NCBI RefSeq assembly: GCF_033568475.1
Contig: NC_133122.1
Location: forward strand, 16,310,763 to 16,374,762
Reading direction: 5' to 3'
DNA length: 64,000 bases
From: Henckelia pumila
Lineage: Eukaryota; Streptophyta; Magnoliopsida; Lamiales; Gesneriaceae
Of the stretch, positions 50,701 to 62,547 are shown piece by piece; within the stretch, counting starts at the first letter, position 1; each line of letters starts with the position of its first letter. A program made the position numbers and the translations under genes. Under the pieces are notes generated by a model. That model made no database searches. It worked only from the letters and a program-made list of their open reading frames with translations, and was not told where the DNA came from.

Positions 50701-53700
50701 TGACACGAGTTGTAATAGTGTTGATTGGTAGTGAATTGGTGATGACAAACAGAGCGTGTTACATGAGAAGGCCTGCATGCCTTTAAAAAAATTCTCTCAT
50801 TCTTTTGTATCGCCTCTGCTTCCACTGTATGTATTTGCTAGGTAACTGCTCAACTTTCTTATACGACTCTACATTTGTATGGATTTGTGCCGAGAGAAAA
50901 GGTAAGACACAACTATTATTTTAGCTTATGCCTATGCAAGTGCAAAAAAATGCATAGGCTCTAGACTAATGTACCTATGCAAGTGCAAAAGAATGCATGG
51001 GCTTCTAGACTAATGTATGTTTAATTCAGCCGTAGTGCCGTACATCTCTTCTCTAGGGCCTTTCTACAACTTCCAGGATAAAATTATTTTTTAAGTGATC
51101 GTAACTTTTGGATTGTGGATTGCTCGCTTTTGAGTACTGGTGGTATATCTCAAAAAATGTTGGTGGTGTTGACGTGGTCTCAGTAAAGGTCCGTTCTGTT
51201 TACAACCACACAGCCTTTGATCCGTGTGGATGATAAATCAATTATATAATGAAAATACTAGCAAAGAGGTGAATTTCTTATGTGTTCTTCTATAGTTCAG
51301 AATCTTATAAATTCGCTTTTTTGAATACTTTTTCAGTTTTCTTTGTTTGAGATACCATTGATCCCTTGCTTGTTGCAGTTGACCTTGTGTATTGCACAAT
51401 ATTAGTGAAATTTTTGTGCATGCTTGGTGATAAAATTGATTTGTTTGGCTTTATCTTGTTATTTCTAAAGATTTTTTCCTGCAATTCACCAGATTTCAAG
51501 TGAGTTTTCTGTTCTCTGTAACTTTTATATATTTATAAAGATATTCTAATGTTTATATTATGGGTATAATGTAGCTTATCTCGTCAATCTGCTCCTTTAG
51601 AGAATGCAATTAGAGAGAAGTTCTTAGCCAAACAAGCTGCAGCATTTGACTGGTTTTGGTCAGAGCAAGTACCACTTGTGGTGACCAGTTTTGTTGGTTA
51701 TTTTGAAAAGGATAAGCGCTTTGCTCCTGCTACTGCAGTGTAAGTGTTTTTATATCTATGAACACCTATAGGTATCTATATGAGAACAGTGGAAAGGGTT
51801 TATAAGTTTTCAACTCCTTTTCAGGTACGGGAAAGACTTATCCTCAAATTCAGGCAATTCAAGTGACATATCCCTTCTCATGCTTGCACTTAGTTGCATT
51901 GCAGCAATTGCAAAACTTGGACCAACAAAGGTTTCTTGTGCTCAATTCTTTTCCGTTATTCCTGACATAAGTGGTAGATTGATGGACATGTTGGTTGAAT
52001 TTGTCCCTGTTCGTCAAGCTTATTATTCAATCAAGGAAATTGGCCTGCATAGAGAATTTCTTCTTCATTTTGGTCCTCGAGCTGCATCTTGTAGGACGAA
52101 AAATGAGTTTGATGCTGAAGAGATCATATTTTGGGTGGGTCTAGTACAAAAGCAGCTGCAGCGAGCTATAGATCGGGAGAGAATTTGGTCCAGACTCACT
52201 ACCTGCGAAAGTATTGAGGTCAGCCTATTTTATATTCCTTAAATTTCGATAATGTTTAAAATGGCTGAAGTTTATTTTAAGAGAATCTGATGCCTCGCTT
52301 GAACAAAACTTTTTGGTATCTGAACATACGTCATATCCTAGGTTTTTAGAACTTTGAGGGAAAATATTTTTGACTGCCTGCTCCTTGTTATGTAAGTGCA
52401 ATTCACAATGTTTTTTTATTGCTGCAACTTTTTTCGGCCTTTCTCTTTCCAAATAGTATAAACTAGATGCAAACGAATCGAACTGGCTCGCGAGATTTCT
52501 GAGTATATTTGATTCATAATCGAAATTATTAAATTCAATCGAACTCGAACATATTCGATTTTTTTTAGAGGTGAACTCAAGCCTAAATAATTATGTTCGA
52601 TTTGCTTGCGAGTTTTAAAATTTTATTAATATAACATAGTTATATGTTGCATAAATATGTTCCGAACCTTTCGAGTATTTATTTTCGAGAAATTTTACGA
52701 ATAACTCGCGAGCGTGTTCAAATCTTTCGAGCTCGAGCTGAAGTCGATCCAAAAATTTTAAAGCATTCTAACTTCGAAACGAGCTTGAGCTCGAATATAT
52801 ATAATCCGTGCCGATTTGAGCCTTAGTTTTTTTTTATATTATGGTTGATTCAGTTGTTTACATCCTTATGTATAAAGGGCCTATGACTAGTTCCAAAAGC
52901 ATCAAATAACGTTGAGAATTCATTAAGGCTTTATATAAAATGTTGGCTATTTGCGCAAGTTCTCAATTAGAATATGGTTTCTGTGATGAAGCATCCAGCA
53001 GTACAACGACACCATGGAGATTAAGACAGAATATTGAGTCTCATAATTACTTTCATTGGTTATAGACAAGTCAAAACGGGCTAGCGGGGTGGACCACTTT
53101 TTAACGTGTTGAGAAATTACCAACCCAATCCAACCCACTGATATTAGGCAGCTGTCCCGACCCACCGCAACCCGCCATTAGGGCATGGCCTACCATTTCG
53201 GAGGCTTAGGAAATTGACAACCCAATCCACTTATTTTAGTGGCAGGGCAGGCCCATATTTTGAGGTGTGCATGATGACAAAATTATGAGGCTGTGGAATG
53301 ACTAACAATGTGAATCTCATAATTACAATTTACATTCACAAGTTAATGGAGTAGCGTTATGCCTGTTCTTAGAAAGGTTTTAAGGGGATTTGGAAACTCT
53401 CTTTTTTCTTTTTTTTTTTCTTTTTTTTTTTTCCTTTGAAAAATATGTTTCACTATTCCATTCTGGTATCTTGAACCTTTATTTCTGTCGTATTGCAGGT
53501 TTTGGAGAGAGATTTGGCCGTATTTGGGTTCTTCATTGCATTAGGAAGAAGCACACAGTCATTTCTATTTGCTAATGGTTTCAAAAACATGGATGAACCT
53601 ATCGAAGGATTAATACGGTGTGCTGAAGAAATCCCTTTCACTTAAAATGTTGATTCATGATTTCACGTTTCTTTACCTTACCCCTTCTCGAAACAGATAT

Positions 53701-54242
53701 CTCATTGGTGGCAGTGTTTTATACTATCCTCAGCTGTCAGCAATAAGTTCTTATCAACTGTATGTGGAGGTTAGCATGCATAATAAATCAGAGGGATGAT
53801 AAGTTGAATGATTCATACAACTTAAGAGAGTCTTTTGTGACAGGTTGTGTGTGAAGAGCTGGACTGGCTTCCTTTTTATCCTGGTAGCAGTAGTACCTCC
53901 AAACCCTCCTACGGACACAAACATAAAGACGGTCCACCAAATACTGAAGCTATTCCCGTAGTATTAGATGTATGCTCTCACTGGATTCAGAGCTTTATTA
54001 AGTACAGTAAATGGTTGGAGAATCCATCTAACGTTAAGGCGACGAGATTTCTCTCCAAAGGGTATCCAATTTTATTACCTTTCCAGTTGATTATATGGAA
54101 TTTCCAATCAATGCTTTGAACAGATAATGTCACATTTGTTCGTTCTCTCAGGCACAAGAAGTTAAAAGCATGCATGGAAGAGTTGGGAATACATAAGTAA
54201 GTTTATGGAGGGAAAGAAATCCTGGGATACGCACCCCCCCCC

Positions 54243-54290
<48 letters not shown>

Positions 54291-57200
54291 GCCACAGTTT
54301 TTATATTGCTCTTTTGTAAGACGGTATGTTCGAGAGATTGCTCTCAGAAACTGCTAAACATATGAAGAAAGATAACTTTTTGGAAAGACATTGTGATGGC
54401 CATGCTTATATACAGAGGTCCCTCACGATATCTGTAGCTGGAGCAATAAGTTTATTGGCTTGATGGTGTCATTCTTTGATGGACGAATAGATCATATGGA
54501 TCTTTTTGGCTTAATTAAACCCATACTTTGGTTGCTACTAAAAAATAAAACACTTTCATAAGTAGAAGTTTTGTGCATTATGACATTTTCTTTTTAAAAT
54601 TTTGTTATTGTCTCTTATATATGATTGTCAACAACCCCATAGGAAGTTTTGATCGATTTACGTATTTGTTATTAGTACAATTTGAGGACAAACTCACAAC
54701 TTCAATGTCTTGAGTGGTTATATACTTATTCAAATAGTTGTTATGGTGGAGTCCGAATCAAATTTATTCGATTATAGATTAAATTGGTTGCATTTGTCAA
54801 CTTATATTTTCTTACTCCAAAAGCAGGCATGCTTTATGAATCAGTAGTTTGAAGAAAAAAACATTTTGTTAAATTGTTGGAATTTGTGTGCAGAATTGTT
54901 GAGCGTGAGCATTCACCGGTTGATAAGGAGTCTGAATCGTTTTATAAGGTAGTTTGCTATTGTGCTTGTTACGCTCTTTAAATTTTTATTTTTGCTTTGA
55001 TATAAACTGCGAAGATTAGACTTTTTTGTCTCCTTGTGGTCTGAAGTGAATTCTCGACAATTAAAATTTTAATATGTTGTAGAGGAAATATTGCAATTAC
55101 ATCAGACATTCCGTTTGCACTACCGAGTGAGTTAGTGAAGGGGTCCACCAATGGAGTGGATTTTAACTTCTTTTGCCCATTGTTGCTCGTCTCACGGCTT
55201 GTGCTTTACTGAATCCTATATATCTTTTTCTGCCTGTTTTAAAAATTTGCATTAATTTGAATTAGAAGAACTGTGACATGTTGGAAACTGCTGCTTATGA
55301 TAATTTTATGTTATTGTAGTTATTTGCTTCCCTGATGTGTATAGTTTATTGATTTACGTGTCTGAGCCATATCATTTCTACATTTTAGGCTCAAACTATA
55401 TATGTAATTGCGATTATGCACTGACGTTTGGATTTTCTCCTAGGCATTGGAGAGCGTTGATGGAGCTCTTTTACGGCTTGAAGAATTACTCCAGGAGTTG
55501 CATGTGTCAAGCTCTAGTTCTGGAAAGGAGCATTTGAAAGCTGCTTGTTCAGACCTGGAAAGGATTCGGAGACTGAAGAAAGAGGCTGAATTTCTCGAGG
55601 CATCTTTTAGAGCCAAGGCAGCTTCTCTTCAGCAGGTATATGATGAAGTCCTCTATGGGTGTCGGACCACCATTTTTTTTAAATACGGCTATAAAAGCTT
55701 CCTCTGTGCCACATGGTCTGTTTGGCCCAAGAATGGATCGTGCAATTTGGTTCAGATGGTTTATTTTTTGCTTATTTCAAGGATTTTGGTTTTGGAACAA
55801 AAGCTTTGGGATAGAGGCAAATCCTAAAGTTGGGATATTCCTTCTTTTGATTAAATGGCTGGTCTATGAATGATGATTGATGACATTTCAAGCATATTAT
55901 GGTGTTGAGAATCACAAATGTAATTTTGGCATTATAAAGCTATCAATGTAGAAGAGCCAAGAAAATATTCAGTACATAGTAGATTGAACTGATTTTCACA
56001 TTAGTCAATTAATAGGGATATCATCTGTGTTCGTGACTCGTGAGCTATATCTCAAAGCATCCGGTCTCAGTTCATGTGAATTTATTGTCCTTGGCATGTT
56101 TGGATCAGTCCTTTAATTTGATTTGTAAATTTCCATTCTTCTGTTTCGATCTACTAGAGTGATGATGCCTGTAGCTCTGAAACTTCAACTGATGGGAAGA
56201 GGCAGTATTCCAGAGGAAAAGGAAATAATTCTAATGTAGACATTGATAGGAACAGAAGGTGTGAAACTTCTCAGATAACCTTTCTCTTATTTTTTCCCAT
56301 CTTTCATTTTCTTTTTTGTATTTATGTAAACTTGCTGGATTTTGTGTTAGTATCTTTCTTTTTCTGCCTTGGCAGTTCATATGGATTGTGGAGTTACATT
56401 GTCGGAAGCCCAGCCAATTCCTCTGATGCAAACTCCTCATCTGCTGATGAAAGTGTATGTCTGGCATGGATTCTGCAACTAATCATTATGTTTATCTAAT
56501 CTGCATTTGATTTTACATGGCTCCCAGATCTTTTTCAACGTTGACTACTTATTTTAAACTTTTTATGTCTGTTATTTACCCTGCTGGGTGCTGCAGTTCA
56601 CCAGTCAACTATAAATTTTGTCGGCGGTGCATAGATTAAACTTCTGAACTTGTAGATTTCACTTGATCTTTTGTTGGACCCTGACAGCTGGTTTAACATA
56701 AATAATTTAATGCCTGAATGGCATATTCTTTTATTTTACATACACTATGTCCATCATGTTGTGTTCCAGGACTAGGTTTAACCTTGGGATCTTCGTGTGA
56801 AAATTGTTTATGTTTTTGTTTGATATGTAACTATTTACTGCTTTGCATGTACTGGGCTCCAGAACATTCCCCAAAAGAAATTCACGTATTTTAGAAGCAT
56901 CTTATTCTGTCAAAATCAGGGGTTGCAAAGCGGTTACTTGTCCTTTAAGAATTATGGACTATCATTTGGCGATGTATCACTGGCCTACTTATGGCGATGG
57001 AATTAATAACTGACTTATGCTGCTCTGAAGAAACTGGTTTGTTTGTGTTGTCTCATATTTCTTGTTTGGTCGCTTTGCAGATTGATGAGTACTTTGAACA
57101 AGATACTGCAAGTAATGAAACAGTGAACTCAGAATCCAAAGAAATTCAGCGCTTTGAACTATTACGGAGTGAATTGATGGAACTTGAGAAACGAGTTCAA

Positions 57201-60200
57201 GAAAGCACCGATCGATGTGTATATGAGGAGGTACGCATTGATTTTCCAGCCAGGATAAATATTGAGCATGATAGGCTATTTCTAGTGGTTGTATTCTATG
57301 TTCTGCCTGAAACATTTCCTTATTTTAAATCTTGATGCTACGTAATGTCACTTTTATAACAATAGGTGCTTGTTCTCTCCAACTTTTGGGGCAATCATTA
57401 CTGAGAATTAAAGTTTTAGATTTTAGTTGGTATTAAATATATTAGTTAGGTTTTTCTAACCTTAAAATAATAGAGGGTATTTACATTTCGATGCCTTGCA
57501 GTTCACTTATTGAATTTCTTATCGAAGCTGTGGTTTCACCTTGTGACTGGCTGATCTGAGTGGTATGAGATATGCTACTTTAGTGCCTACTTAACTTAAA
57601 ATAAAAAGTAAAAAAAAAAACAGGACGAAAAATTTGGTTGTGTGAAAGAGCATATGCACTATGATCTTGGCAGACCTCTGCTTGAAGCAGTCTGAACAGC
57701 CTTCCAAACTTGTCAAATACTAGGTAGAATGAATCTTTTTTATTACCTACTGCTACTTGATGGAAAACATGCCATCTTTCCCCAAATCAGAAGTCATTGG
57801 GTATGTTTTTTGAATGGTTCACTGTTTCTAATTTATACTTCTTTTTAAATGAAAAATCACACAGATTTCACCCAAATGAAGGGCTATGGCCATTCAAGAA
57901 AGGGAAAAAAAATCCTGTTCACAAACCGTGTTTTCTTAGTGCGTGTGCAGATTATAAATGTTTGGTGATGAACTCTATTCTAATGACCTACATCTTTTGG
58001 TCTTGAATGAGTGGCCCAAAGGCCCTGTACCAAGCATCTGATATGATATGATCCGATGTCGTCATTTATCATCTCTTCCAGTGTGTAGTCAAGATGTTGT
58101 TTTCTTATCGGCAAGCATTTAGGTTCCTGGTTGGTTGATGAAATCGATTAATTGCATTTATCCAGGAGGAAACACGGGTGAAAGATGGCACATTCAGACA
58201 CAATAATGATTCTAGAGGTGCTAGATTGGATCAGGTTCAGAAGAAAGACAGTATTATTGATAAATCACTGGATAAGTTGAAAGAAACAAGCACGGTAATG
58301 ATATCTTCTTCCTGTAGATTTGACTGATAGACTTAATAAGTCATTTGGTTTGCCTACAGGCTTCCTTTTTGTCTTCTCCTAAAAAAAGTCCACAAAAGCA
58401 CCCTCGTTACCTACCTTGCTTGTTATAGTTGTGAGCTGATATGGTATTACTTAAACTTCCCATACTAATGATGTATTGGTGAAATTTCTAATGATGTTCT
58501 ACTGAAAGTCCACAAAAGTACCCTCTCAATACTAAAAAAGGTCACAAATCGTAATGATGTATTCTCAAGTTTCTCAATACTCATGCATTGCACATAATAT
58601 TGTACATCACTGTTAAGTATTGACAAAACACGTTAGGAGATGTATGTTGAGTGCATATGTTCGGCCCTATGCATGTTATTTAAGTCTAAAAAAGTTTGTT
58701 GTTCATAAACAGGATGTTCTGCAAGGCACTCAGCTTCTAGCTGTTGATGTTGCTGCTGCCATGGACCTGCTTAGGCGGGGTCTCATAGGGGATGAATTAG
58801 CAGAAAAAGAAAAGCAGGCACTCCGAAGGACATTGACTGATTTGGCATCAGTGGTTCCAATTGGCTTTCTCATGCTCCTCCCGGTAAGCAAGGAAGACTT
58901 TTTGTTGAATGATGCCTCCTGCCATGGGTCATGCTTGTCTTGTTTTGGTCGAGTAAGGTTGGGGCTTTATCCGGTGAATCTAGTTCGTCAGTAATACTCT
59001 ACATACAGTATCAGTCTATTTGCTGTGTTTGTTCTCTTATATTTGTAATCACATGAGCATAATTGCTTGAGTTAGTTAAATGTATGATTGACCATTCACT
59101 GGGCACACAAAGGTTATCTCTACTATTTAATTTTTTTAAAAAAAAACACAGAAAATCTAAGCATAGGTATTAATTGGATTGTATTTTCAAATAGAATACC
59201 TGAAAGCCTCTGTGCTACCTTCAGTATTTAGGTTGACTACTTGCACAACTATAAATCACAGTACCTGATCTTAGTCATGTCATGACTAGTGTGATGCACC
59301 TTGCAGTGCATTTTAATCATTACCAATTCCTGAAACATTTCTTGGGCTATGCTCAATTAAAGTCCAGCCGGTGAAGATTTTAAGAGTTACACCTCAGGTA
59401 GCACCAAACCACATGCTCTCCCTGTTGGGTAGGGCTGGGGTATCCCATCACATGCCTTGTGGAGACATTCATGATCTCCTATAACATAAATTTCTTTGCA
59501 GTAGGTCCTCTTGCTCAATCCCCAAGTAATATTCGCGTAAGGATATCTCTTCCTGGAAGTGATTCTTCCTCAGTCTATTATAGTGATATTATGCACATGA
59601 ATTAGGAAGGAAATTCTTCTGTTTCTATTCCGTTAAAAGAGTGATTTAGCTATTTTTATTGCTTTCCTTTTTTGTTTGTCTGTGCGCGCGCGCGCGCGCC
59701 TAGGATAAGCCTGTAATGGCCAACTGAGTTTTACCCTTTTATAGGCTGCATGAGGTAAAGATAAATCGATTGGTGAAGGGATTAAGGCAGTTGTTTACGT
59801 GATTGCAATATGTTTGTTTTGGAACTTACCAAGTCAAAATGAAAATTATTTCATGTTCTGTAAATGGTTTACAATGTCATAGATACAAAACTTTTGCTTT
59901 CTTCTCCTGGAACTTGATGTCAAATGAGCTGGTGCTGATGCATATATACTACAGGTGACAGCAGTTGGTCATGCTGCCATGTTGGCTGCAATTCAAAGAT
60001 ACGCACCAGCATTGGTATGTATAATTGAACCCTCTGGTAGTTTCTTTCAATTAGAGCATAGAATCCCAACCTGAGAAAAATATTTTATTCGTTCCCTGGC
60101 AGATACCTTCCACATATGGACATGACAGGCTAGACCTCTTGAGGAAGGTGGAGAAAGTGAAGGAAACGGAGGAGGCAAGCCTCAATGAGACTTCCGAGGA

Positions 60201-60204
60201 ATAA
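44716..60204 (+). CDS. LETM1-like organelle membrane protein
   Basis: Eighteen coding exons: 44716-44756, 45129-45621, 49070-49161, 51575-51739, 51825-52218, 53499-53617, 53697-53769, 53844-54061, 54152-54196, 54894-54948, 55444-55635, 56158-56258, 56376-56454, 57081-57230, 58166-58294, 58713-58883, 59955-60014, 60103-60204. All are in phase and give 892 residues. The Ser/Arg-rich N-terminus is a probable plastid or mitochondrial transit peptide. The C-terminus has a LETM1-type segment: RRTLTDLASVVPIGFLMLLPV, then PALIPSTYGHDRLDLLRK. A middle helical/coiled region is EELLQELHVS...LERIRRLKKEAEF. LETM1 proteins act in inner-membrane cation exchange and ribosome contact; the role of this plant subfamily is not settled. 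The gene spans 15.5 kb, with introns of up to 3.4 kb holding insertions. The start ATG in exon 1 is inferred from frame and homology. Confidence 0.88.
46409..47422 (-). CDS. Uninterrupted 337-aa ORF in the retroelement fragment
   Basis: ATG 47422 follows the LTR-like unit by about 36 nt. Residues 12-60 are helical and charged (LLSREETHWVTQTKLQSRL), like the N-terminus of retroelement gag proteins. The middle is polar and the last third is of uneven composition and may be non-coding. I do not recognise a zinc knuckle or any enzyme motif. It may be a gag remnant kept open by chance or by recent insertion. Confidence 0.45.
   Translation of the reverse strand: MASSCSDTMFEKGLLSREETHWVTQTKLQSRLQSLDGRISVLTTAIQGLADAVRNNVKKDEGAWVVDVKGNWIDQDRSRWERDQKTQVRPCTIDENLEFVQQMLRKVKQLSEVKGSSHPLLDERSSPDEISNHTLQLIAEKPNLVAKSMVLTTKMQVPQKYTIRRAATRQNTFDIGGDGADSIELEKDGTGEAELQLYKNHISGRLKSPDLWGRDLIGWVSQDTRSGQIDVDISPLRCIAALRGLPIWRYDPWVDDTKMGCLIMTAQIVNWKELGSSWPIHKHVRYKEWAQIINSVKESNFHSCFCVFIIYEHTTRDGEGTTISEFAPQPREISYSN
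46409..47792 (-). mobile_element. LTR-retrotransposon fragment, antisense in LETM1-like intron 2
   Basis: On the minus strand a 334-bp LTR-like unit runs from TGTTACGGG (47792) to TTCTATCA (47459). It is followed after two bases by TGGTCCGACC, where a primer-binding site would lie. An uninterrupted 337-codon ORF (47422-46409) then begins. No second LTR, protease, reverse transcriptase or integrase is found before the intron resumes. It is therefore a truncated element, or a non-autonomous one with gag-like coding only. Confidence 0.65.
48458..48634. repeat. 87-bp tandem duplication in LETM1-like intron 2
   Basis: The block acaacgaataattcaa followed by ctattggagcacttttctaa recurs 87 bp later with scattered substitutions. 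Confidence 0.85.
50929..51017. repeat. Tandem duplication of about 44 bp in LETM1-like intron 3
   Basis: cctatgcaagtgcaaaa(a/g) followed by aatgcat(a/g)ggct and ctagactaatgta occurs twice in a row. Confidence 0.85.
52455..52830. mobile_element. Probable hAT-type relic in LETM1-like intron 5
   Basis: The stretch is dense in gctcgag/ctcgaac-type repeats on both strands (e.g. cgagctcgagctg, cgagcttgagctcgaa). This is a well-known internal signature of plant hAT-derived MITEs. The termini are degraded. Confidence 0.45.
54246..54285. repeat. (CT)n microsatellite after a C run
   Basis: About 20 CT units follow a run of C in intron 9 of the LETM1-like gene, likely polymorphic. Confidence 0.95.
59682..59699. 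repeat. (GC)n alternating tract
   Basis: About eight GC units lie in intron 16 of the LETM1-like gene, unusual in a strongly AT-rich intron. Alternating GC can adopt Z-DNA. Confidence 0.9.
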
Positions 60205-60246
60205 CCATATTCAACATGCCTTACATACTGCGCCAAGTAGTCTTTT

Positions 60247-61671
60247 TCATGTAATTGGCCTTGTTCTAAATCCCATCTTCATCAGCTCAGCATATAGAAG
60301 CTCATTCCATGTGTCCGGCACTCCTGGTAGGCACCAATGACTGCAATCTTGTGGAGCATTTTCTGGCGTACCTGGTTCACGATTACTAGACGGGTGTCCA
60401 TCTTTTCTGAATTCTGTCAAATATGTGATGTTCAATAAACTGGCCCTTCTTTTTGCACTTTTCATCTGTTTCACTACCTCGTATGTAAATATATTGTTCA
60501 ATGGCTCGGGTTCCAGCTTTGTGTAGTCTGTTTCTGGCTTTGTACTTGTGTTGCAATATCCACCTTTGTTCCATTCTCCGCCCCTGCAATTTGACTTGTC
60601 ATATTCAAGTTCTTATAGTTTATTGCCAAGGTGGATATTTGCCCCTTAGATGTATGAACGAAAAGACCTTCTAGATGTATAATAGAAGATTTAGTACGAC
60701 GAAATGTTTCGGCAGTTTACCTGTAATGTACTGGTGAATAGCTGCGTAAGAATACATAACTCTTTTCTGGCTCTAAATTCTGCAGCACCCATAGTTTCAA
60801 TGTGTTGATGGATCTCCGAAAAGCTTCCATCACGTCCATGGTCATGTTAACATACTCCCCTTCCTGGAAATAGATCCCCCTGATAAGGAACAAAGAAATT
60901 AATAGGAAACACTAATCGGAACACACATTTTGAACAAGAATTTGGGGTTTACAAGTTCATATGGTTGAATGCAGTTTGACTTAAATATCATTCTATTTGT
61001 ATTTGAGTTTACCGAATTCGACTCGAGCCCAAAAGTGTTTATATGTATTCTTCATAATTGAAAATCCAAGTTCACGAGCTCAAATTATTATTGGTTTTTT
61101 TTATTTTATTATTAAAACTCAGCGGTTAAGTTTGCACCAAAAGAGACGAAGCCAGGTTTAGAGGTCTTGAGTGAGTTGAAAACTTTTGAGCTCGAGCTTA
61201 AATGTGAAAATTAGGTGATATTTTCGATTCGATTCATTTACACCTATGAAGTGCAAAATCTTGGGTTTGGTTGTATCGTACGAGTTTACTGTTTTATCTT
61301 GATTCCACCAATGACCAGCATTGAATACAAGAACATCGGCGTCGACCCATTTCTCGGAAAACCAGTGCAATTTGTCGACGCGAATCACTCCCCGGACTTC
61401 TTTGGAGGCATTCTTAGGTGGCCTGCCGATCATTACCAGGAAAGGCAATCTGTAGTATTGTACAGTGAGATTGTATTCTTGGAATTTGATTGAGAGAAAT
61501 CCATCATGTTTTGTTATTGGGCTCCCAAATTCTTCATATACTGTGGATATATTAGAAACCCCTTGTGTCAGCATGCATATTAGAGACTCCCATTGGTTTC
61601 TTCCGATGGAGTCTCCGGCGAAAACTATCCGACGGTTCCGACCATTTTGGAGAAAGTCATTTGCATCGAAT
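60247..61671 (-). CDS. TRICHOME BIREFRINGENCE-LIKE protein (PMR5/DUF231), last three exons
   Basis: TBL proteins are Golgi O-acetyltransferases acting on cell-wall polysaccharides. Exons: 61282-61671, 60721-60879 and 60247-60583, in phase, 295 codons plus stop. They contain the catalytic GDS motif ([12 protein letters not shown]), the segment [26 protein letters not shown] and the DxxH-type motif [19 protein letters not shown]. The first donor is taken as TC|gtacga (61282), because it alone keeps frame into YFQEG. The N-terminal membrane anchor and TBL-domain exons, which should precede the acceptor at 61671, are not found in the next 2.3 kb. They may lie beyond the window past the transposon insertions, or be lost. 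The sequence and the LETM1-like neighbour fit TBL8/TBL9. Confidence 0.85.
61000..61253. mobile_element. hAT-type relic in the TBL intron
   Basis: The right end, read reversed, starts TAGGTGTAAATGAATCGAATCG. The interior has gagctcgagctt and cgactcgagccc motifs, the same signature as in LETM1-like intron 5. The left end is indistinct. Confidence 0.5.
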
Positions 61672-62132
61672 CTGCAGATATATATGTTTGATTGGAAATT
61701 TTGAGATAATTAATGCATTAGGTTATCCTCAACAGACGGTCGAGAGAGTAAATCAAAGTATAAGAAATGCAATTATTTTCCCCCAAATTAAAATGTAAAA
61801 TTTTAAAAAAAAACTGGTACTCTGCTACTCGCGTTATGTACTTATACAATTTTTTTTTTTTAATAAAAACAAAACAATAAAAAAATGATAAATTTAAAAA
61901 AATGTAGGTTTTTTTAAATAAATAGTCACAAAAATGCTATATTCATCAATTTTATAAATGTGGGCGACATTTTCATATGTGAAAAAAAAACAAATAAAAA
62001 ACCAATGTGTACAAAATGAGTAACATTTTGATAAATAAAAAATATAATTTAACATAAATTCATCTCAAACTTTACCGATTAGAGAAAACATATAATTAAG
62101 AAACTCTACTATAAATATTAAACGAGAAAATT
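61672..62132. other. AT-rich flank upstream of the TBL exons
   Basis: No coding exon is visible on either strand. In particular, nothing here resembles the TBL-domain Cys/Trp pattern expected just upstream of exon 61282-61671. Confidence 0.55.
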
Positions 62133-62435
62133 GTTTTTTAGTCCTGTATGTTTGTCACTTTGCGATTTTAGCCCTCTATATTTTCATATTTCAGTTTTAG
62201 TCCGCTATCTTTATTTTTTTGGCAATTGTAGTCCTTTTCTGATGTGGCGCTGATGTGACATCAATCAAGTGGTGATGTGGAGTTGACGTGTATAGTGTCA
62301 CATAAGTGTTTTCGTATCAAAATGACTGAAATTGCCAAAAATTGAAACATGCAATACTAAAACTGAAATATGAAAACATAAAAGACCAAAATCGTAAAGT
62401 GATAAATATAAAGAACCAAAATTGCAGTTTTTCCA
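62133..62435. mobile_element. 300-bp inverted-repeat MITE
   Basis: The left arm (ttagtcc...gtcactttgcgattttagccc...tttcatatttcagttttagt) pairs along about 100 bp with the reverse of the right arm (ttggttc...atcactttacgattttggtct...tttcatatttcagttttagt). The centre carries direct and inverted gtggcgctgatgtgaca-type motifs. No target duplication could be fixed. Confidence 0.75.
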
Positions 62436-62547
62436 TATTAATCTATTTATCAATTATCACTATAAGAAAGACATTTTCATCATGTTCTAAAGTGGTTCAA
62501 TGGTATGAAATAAAAAATATATATCCACACGCACTATCCGAATAAAA

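Noticed and set aside
53040-53260. Transposon relic in LETM1-like intron 5 (gggctagcgggg...gcagggcaggccc)
   Set aside because: Composition suggests a degraded hAT-type MITE, but I could not match ends or a duplication.
61282-61295. Donor at ACA|gtaaac for the TBL exon
   Set aside because: It would join out of frame with the next exon and give an early stop; the donor TC|gtacga 8 nt downstream keeps frame into YFQEG.
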